Of a stretch of DNA of 64,000 nucleotides, positions 59,239 through 64,000 are shown piece after piece. The notes below the pieces were generated by a model. That model worked only from the letters and a program-made list of their open reading frames with translations, searched no databases and was not told where the DNA came from. Each line of letters opens with the position of its first letter. Within the stretch, counting starts at the first letter, position 1. The position numbers and the translations under genes were made by a program. The DNA is from Bradyrhizobium sp. sGM-13 (GTDB lineage Bacteria; Pseudomonadota; Alphaproteobacteria; Rhizobiales; Xanthobacteraceae): contig NZ_JAGWDK010000007.1 in NCBI RefSeq assembly GCF_018398875.1, positions 124,001-188,000 of the forward strand, written 5' to 3'.

Positions 59239-59413
59239 TTACCCCTCCCCTTCATCGCTCGCCAGCACGCCCTCCTTGCCCAGCCCGCGAGCTTCCGCTC
59301 CCGCGTCGCCTCGCTCATTGCCGGCTTGAAGCGGTGTTCGAGGCGCCAGTTGTCAACGAACTTGGCCGGCTCGGGATAGACGCCGGCGGTCAGCCCGGCG
59401 AGATAGGCGGCGC
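59239..59413 (-). pseudogene. Fragment of a second glpK (3' end only)
   Basis: Read on the minus strand this encodes [20 protein letters not shown]..., about 42 of 45 residues identical to the C-terminal part of the intact glpK at 60240, including [13 protein letters not shown] and [12 protein letters not shown] 7-base loss after GWA shifts the frame before the terminal GVLASDEGE. Everything 5' of this part is missing. Many silent differences suggest it comes from another strain's glpK rather than from a recent local copy. It abuts the reverse transcriptase stop. Confidence 0.85.
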
Positions 59414-59414
59414 A

Positions 59415-59465
59415 GACCGCCGCGAGTTCTAGCTGGCGCGGGCAAAGCAGAAGGTGTTTTTAGGA
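59415..59465 (+). pseudogene. Fragment of a second DUF6636-like gene (3' end); right copy of the flanking direct repeat
   Basis: Encodes [17 protein letters not shown] in the plus direction, matching RRGFSLAKAKQEVF at the end of the DUF6636-like gene (57481-57531), with an in-frame TAG and loss of the natural stop. It is fused head-on to the glpK fragment at about 59412. Together with the left copy it forms an approximately 82%-identical direct repeat around the reverse-transcriptase cassette. Confidence 0.75.
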
Positions 59466-59616
59466 TTATCGAACCAATTCTAGAACTTTAGATGTCCCTC
59501 GAAGCACTTTTACTCCATTGGAATCATCGATAAGCTCTGCAGTTGTAGCAAGGGGGACCACTTGTTGGACGTAGCTCCGATTGGCGTAGGCTCCTGCCCC
59601 TAACTTCTCTCTATCT
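59466..59616 (-). pseudogene. C-terminal remnant of an unidentified gene
   Basis: On the minus strand an in-frame stretch of about 49 codons ends at TAA 59466-59468 and has a protein-like composition: REKLGAGAYANRSYVQQV followed by VPLATTAELIDDSNGVKVLR and GTSKVLELVR. It has no good start codon: upstream it runs into a TGA next to the duplicated acetyltransferase tail. Base composition is AT-rich like the reverse transcriptase. I do not recognise the family. It may be debris of an earlier accessory gene at this site. Confidence 0.5.
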
Positions 59617-59618
59617 CC

Positions 59619-59660
59619 TCACTCAATCACCGGCACATGTCACTCAATCACCGGCACATG
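59619..59660. repeat. Perfect 21-bp tandem duplication of the acetyltransferase gene end
   Basis: Bases 59619-59639 and 59640-59660 are identical (each begins TCACTCAATCACCGGC). The right unit is the real 3' end of the acetyltransferase gene (encoding HVPVIE-stop); the left unit is an extra copy exactly at the edge of the accessory segment, as expected for a junction created by insertion or slippage. Confidence 0.9.
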
Positions 59661-60233
59661 CTGCGCAACCTCGCGCGGTGCGGTGCCGTCGAGCCGCGGA
59701 TCGTCGACGACCTCAATCTGCCGTCGGAACGCACGAAACCCCGAGCGCTGGTAGAACGCGAGCGCAGCGGGGTGGTCAAAGGTGCAGGTGTGCAGCCAGA
59801 CGCGGTTGATCGGTCGCGACCATGCGAGCTCCAGCGCGCGGTTCATCAGCCAGCGGCCGGCGCCGGTGCCGACCAGTTTTGCGGTGACACCGAACATGCC
59901 GATCTCGCATTGATCGGGCCCGCGAAAATCCAGCTCTAACAGACCCTCGTCGCGGCCGTTATCGACCAGTGCGTAGACTTCGAGCTGCGGCGAATGGAGC
60001 CGTGCTGCGAGTTCGGCATCGGGCATCTGTATTCGCGAGAACCACAGCCATTCCTCGCCGACGCGACGATAGAGATCGCGAAACCAATCGAGCGGCGGCA
60101 TCTCCACCCGACGCAGCGACCAGGCTCGGGGCGGATCGGAACGCGGCGCAGGCCGTTCAGTCATCTCCAGATGCGTGACGACGGCCGCGATCTTGCCGGC
60201 AGCGATGTCGGAGTAACCATCAGGCACTATCAA
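59640..60233 (-). CDS. GNAT-family N-acetyltransferase
   Basis: 197 residues. The acetyl-CoA-binding core is CEIGMFGVTAKLVGTGAGRWLMNRALELAW (the Q/RxxGxG/A-type loop as KLVGTGAGRW), followed by NRVWLHTCTFDHPAALAFYQRSGFRAFRRQ, typical of GNAT motifs A and B. Substrate unknown. The TTG start at 60233 sits 6 bases after the glpK stop; a GTG two codons later is possible. It is likely co-transcribed with glpK. The last 21 bases are duplicated in tandem just downstream. Confidence 0.87.
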   Translation of the reverse strand: MIVPDGYSDIAAGKIAAVVTHLEMTERPAPRSDPPRAWSLRRVEMPPLDWFRDLYRRVGEEWLWFSRIQMPDAELAARLHSPQLEVYALVDNGRDEGLLELDFRGPDQCEIGMFGVTAKLVGTGAGRWLMNRALELAWSRPINRVWLHTCTFDHPAALAFYQRSGFRAFRRQIEVVDDPRLDGTAPREVAQHVPVIE

Positions 60234-60239
60234 CTGACA

Positions 60240-61742
<1,503 letters not shown>

Positions 61743-61833
61743 GACGCTGCTTCCCCGAAGGATTGTTGGTTGCGCAGAGGCAATCCGATCGGGAGGCGAA
61801 GGTCAATATCTCCGTCGACCCTGCGAAAGATCT

Positions 61834-61957
61834 TCGTCGTCCCTGCGAACGCAGGGACCCATACCGCGTTGCTTCCTCGGCTCAAGCTTAGATGGCAGAC
61901 GCTTCCTGCACCAATGAGCGCCGGTGGTTATGGGTCCCTGCGTTCGCAGGGACGACA
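61834..61957. repeat. Palindrome-ended intergenic repeat, copy 2 of the 2145 element
   Basis: The left 30 bases are identical to the left end of the element at 2145; the right end is the inverted copy (TATGGGTCCCTGCGTTCGCA, then GGGACGAC). The interior shares a TTAGAT...GACGCT...GTGGT backbone with copy 1 but has diverged. It lies between the divergent-facing ends of glpK (upstream side) and the SDR gene, directly touching the SDR stop. An extra partial arm (GACCCTGCGAAAG) precedes it at 61817. Confidence 0.85.
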
Positions 61958-61961
61958 GGAC

Positions 61962-62735
61962 CTACACCGCCGCCGTGGTCACGCCGCCGTCCACCACGAT
62001 GGTCTGGCCGGTCATGAAGGTGGAGGCATCGGAGGCGAGGTACGCTACGGCGCTTGCGATTTCATCCGGCTCGCCGATCCGGCGCAGCGGCGTGGTGGCG
62101 GTGCGGCGTTTGAGGAGGTCGGCGTCTTCCCACAGCGCGCGGGCGAAATCGGTTTTGACGAGGCCCGGCGCCACACAGTTGACGCGAACGCCCTTTGGGC
62201 CCCATTCGCCGGCAAGGCTGCGGCAGAGTGCGAAATCCGCCGCTTTCGAAATGCCGTAGGCGCCGATCACGGTCGAGCCGCGCATGCCGCCGATGGACGA
62301 GATGATCACCACCGAGCCGTTGCCGCGCTCCGCCATCTGCGGGATCGCCAGCGCGCAGAGCCAGATGTTGCTCTTGACGTTACTGCCCATGATCTTGTCG
62401 AAGGCCTCGTCCTTGATATCGAGCAGCGGACCGTAATAGGGGTTCACCGCTGCGTTGCAGACGAGGATATCGACCTTGCCGTAATGTTTTGTCGTGCCCG
62501 ATATCAATGCCTCTACTTCCTCGCGGCGCGAGATGTTGCAGGGGATGACATGGGCGTCGCCGCCGGCCTTTTTGATGCCTTCGGCCACTTCGTGGCAGGC
62601 ATCCGCCTTGCGGCTGGAGATCACGACCTTGGCCCCGAGTTTTGCCAGCAGTTCGGCGGAGGAACGGCCGATGCCGCGGCTGGAGCCGGTGATGACGGCG
62701 ACTTTTCCGGTGAGATCGAACGGGGTGTTTTTCAT
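61962..62735 (-). CDS. Short-chain dehydrogenase/reductase
   Basis: 257 residues, classical SDR. Cofactor motif VAVITGSSRGIGRSSAELL (TGxxxGIG), SSRKAD after strand 2 (suggesting NADP preference), CNAAVNPYYGP, catalytic Ser in ISSIGGM and YGISKAADFAL (YxxxK), then the C-terminal GEPDEIASAVAYLASDASTFMTGQTIVVDGGVTT. ATG 62735 gives the family start. Next to an acyl-CoA dehydrogenase, it may act in fatty-acid or related catabolism; the substrate cannot be named. Confidence 0.93.
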   Translation of the reverse strand: MKNTPFDLTGKVAVITGSSRGIGRSSAELLAKLGAKVVISSRKADACHEVAEGIKKAGGDAHVIPCNISRREEVEALISGTTKHYGKVDILVCNAAVNPYYGPLLDIKDEAFDKIMGSNVKSNIWLCALAIPQMAERGNGSVVIISSIGGMRGSTVIGAYGISKAADFALCRSLAGEWGPKGVRVNCVAPGLVKTDFARALWEDADLLKRRTATTPLRRIGEPDEIASAVAYLASDASTFMTGQTIVVDGGVTTAAV

Positions 62736-62768
62736 TGTTGTTGTCTCCGCATGCTGCGCACGCGCCGC

Positions 62769-62874
62769 TGTCATCGCCCGGCCTTGTGCGCAATTGCGCA
62801 CTGGGACCGGGCGATCCAGTACGCCGCGGCGTCAGTGATGATTGAAAGTTCTCTGGAATACGCGGAGGATGACA
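62769..62874. repeat. Bilobed palindromic repeat (GTCAT...ATGAC family), copy 4
   Basis: The left lobe TGTCATCGCCCGG...CCGGGCGATCCAGTAC contains the hairpin TTGTGCGCAATTGCGCAC; the right end is a shorter, decayed version (GGAATACGCGGAGGATGACA). It is the least symmetrical copy. It lies between the acyl-CoA dehydrogenase and SDR genes and would be transcribed if they are an operon. Confidence 0.65.
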
Positions 62875-62890
62875 GTCTGAATGCTGGGAA

Positions 62891-64000
62891 CTACACCAGC
62901 CCACCTTCCGCGACACGGCGGAGGTGGTAGTCGGTGTCGCCGAACGTATTCTCGATCATGGTCAGGCGCTTGAAGTAGTGGCCGATCTTGGCTTCCTGGG
63001 TCATACCGATGCCGCCGTGGAGCTGGATCGACTGCTGGCCGATGAACTTTCCGGATTTCCCGATCTGCACCTTGGCAGCGGCAACCGCGGTCGCGCGCTC
63101 CTTGGCGTCTTCGAAATCGGCCGCCATGGTCGCGAACATCGACATGCTGCGGGCCTGTTCGAGGGCGACGAACATGTCGGCGGCGCGATGCTGCAGGGTC
63201 TGAAAGCTGCCGATCGGAACGCCGAACTGTTTCCGCGTCTTGAGATACTCGACGGTCGTCTTCAGCGATTCATCCATCGCACCGACGGCTTCCGCGCACA
63301 TCGCAGTGCGGGCTTCATCGACCACGCGCTCGATCAGCGGCAAGCCGTTCTCGGGATCGCCGATCGCAGCGTCGCTGCCAACCTCGACACCGGTGAAGGT
63401 GATGTCGGCGGCATGCAGCCCGTCCTGGGTCGGATAGCCCTTGCGGGTAACGCCCTTGGCATTCGCCGGCACGAGGAACACACCGATGCCCGTCTTGTCG
63501 CGCCGGCTGCCCTTGGTGCGCGCGGTCACGATCAGCGTGTCGGCATTCTCGCCGTTGAGCACGACGAATTTTTCACCGTCTATCACGTAAGCCCCGTCCT
63601 TCTTCTTGGCCGTGGTCGAGACGTCGGCGAGATCGTAGCGCGAGTTCTTCTCGAGCTGCGCGAAAGCAAAGGTCTTGCTGCCGTCGATGATCCCGGGAAT
63701 GTGCGCGGCCTTCTGCTCGGCCGAGCCGCCATGGCGCAGGAAGCCGCCGCCGATCACGACGGTGGCGAGATACGGCTCCAGCACCAGCGCCCTGCCGAGC
63801 GCTTCCATCACGATCATGGTTTCAACCGCGCCGGCGCCGAAGCCACCGTCGGCTTCCGCGAACGGCAGGCCCAACAGGCCCTGCTCGGCGAGCTTGCCCC
63901 AGACGGCCTTGCTCCAGCCGCCCTTCTCCTTCTGGTACTTCTTGCGCGCATCGAAATCGTAGGAATCGGTCAACAGACCGTCGATGCTCTCCTTGAGAAG
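62891..64000 (-). CDS. Acyl-CoA dehydrogenase family protein, N-terminus cut by window edge
   Basis: At least 370 residues visible; the frame stays open to the right edge (LLKESIDGLLTDSYDFDARKKYQKEKGGWSKAVWGKLAEQGLLGLPF), so the true start lies outside. Middle domain with FAQLEKNSRYDLADVSTTAKKKDGAYVIDGEKFVVLNGENADTLIVTART; C-terminal FAD/acyl-CoA helical domain with RKQFGVPIGSFQTLQHRAADM and the family ending IQLHGGIGMTQEAKIGHYFKRLTMIE. This resembles pimeloyl-CoA/ACAD-type dehydrogenase small subunits common in bradyrhizobia; the catalytic Glu is not clearly placed. Partner subunit and substrate unknown. Confidence 0.92.
   Translation of the reverse strand, partial: LLKESIDGLLTDSYDFDARKKYQKEKGGWSKAVWGKLAEQGLLGLPFAEADGGFGAGAVETMIVMEALGRALVLEPYLATVVIGGGFLRHGGSAEQKAAHIPGIIDGSKTFAFAQLEKNSRYDLADVSTTAKKKDGAYVIDGEKFVVLNGENADTLIVTARTKGSRRDKTGIGVFLVPANAKGVTRKGYPTQDGLHAADITFTGVEVGSDAAIGDPENGLPLIERVVDEARTAMCAEAVGAMDESLKTTVEYLKTRKQFGVPIGSFQTLQHRAADMFVALEQARSMSMFATMAADFEDAKERATAVAAAKVQIGKSGKFIGQQSIQLHGGIGMTQEAKIGHYFKRLTMIENTFGDTDYHLRRVAEGGLV

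Noticed and set aside
63973..63973. TTG as the start of the acyl-CoA dehydrogenase
   Set aside because: The frame stays open to the window edge with family-like residues (LLKESIDGL) before this codon, so the true start is outside the window.

Overview
The window looks like chromosomal DNA from a Bradyrhizobium-type alphaproteobacterium (Nitrobacteraceae). I base this on gene content and style, not on a database match: high-GC coding DNA, a contiguous urea-transporter/urease block, a Caulobacter-style cpa/tad pilus locus with CtrA-like sites, a CycM-type membrane-anchored cytochrome c, and several families of short palindromic intergenic repeats of the kind common in bradyrhizobia.

Layout. 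1-1204: an HWE-type sensor kinase cut by the left edge. 1492-13670 (minus): one long urea gene block, in transcription order urtABCDE (urea ABC importer), ureD, ureA, ureB, an HD-domain hydrolase, ureC, a small monooxygenase-like gene, ureE, ureF, ureG. It imports urea, hydrolyses it and matures the nickel enzyme; two unrelated small genes are embedded in the urease part. 14213-16447 (plus): DEAD-box helicase, IF-1 and a cold-shock protein, a plausible cold-response/translation cluster. 16730-35505: Flp/Tad pilus genes in three blocks (TadG/TadE-like minor components plus a secretin-N-domain protein; pilA-cpaABCDEF-tadBC; a TadD-like TPR lipoprotein), interrupted by two paralogous sterol-desaturase-family enzymes flanking two polytopic membrane proteins. 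35634-37851: M17 aminopeptidase and NlpC/P60 peptidase. 38017-45747 (minus): a Yej-type oligopeptide ABC importer with two substrate-binding proteins. 46035-50140: cycM, kdsB, pheA, a small secreted Trp/Pro/Gly-rich protein, and a luciferase-like oxidoreductase. 50522-55298: metF-metH. 55401-57528: two GST-family genes and a DUF6636-like secreted protein, separated by palindromic repeats. 57529-59660: an accessory insertion. 59640-64000 (minus): acetyltransferase, glpK, an SDR and an acyl-CoA dehydrogenase cut by the right edge.

The most interesting part is 57529-59660. A low-GC reverse transcriptase gene (YSDD active site) lies downstream of about 420 bases of hairpin-rich, apparently non-coding DNA. 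The protein resembles the stand-alone antiviral reverse transcriptases of the DRT2/UG2 type, in which the upstream non-coding RNA is the template. Its right flank is a mosaic of gene debris: the 3' end of a second glpK, the 3' end of a second DUF6636 gene (making a roughly 50-bp imperfect direct repeat that brackets the cassette), the C-terminal end of an unidentified gene, and a perfect tandem duplication of the last 21 bp of the acetyltransferase gene. I saw no tRNA, rRNA, intact insertion sequence or CRISPR array.
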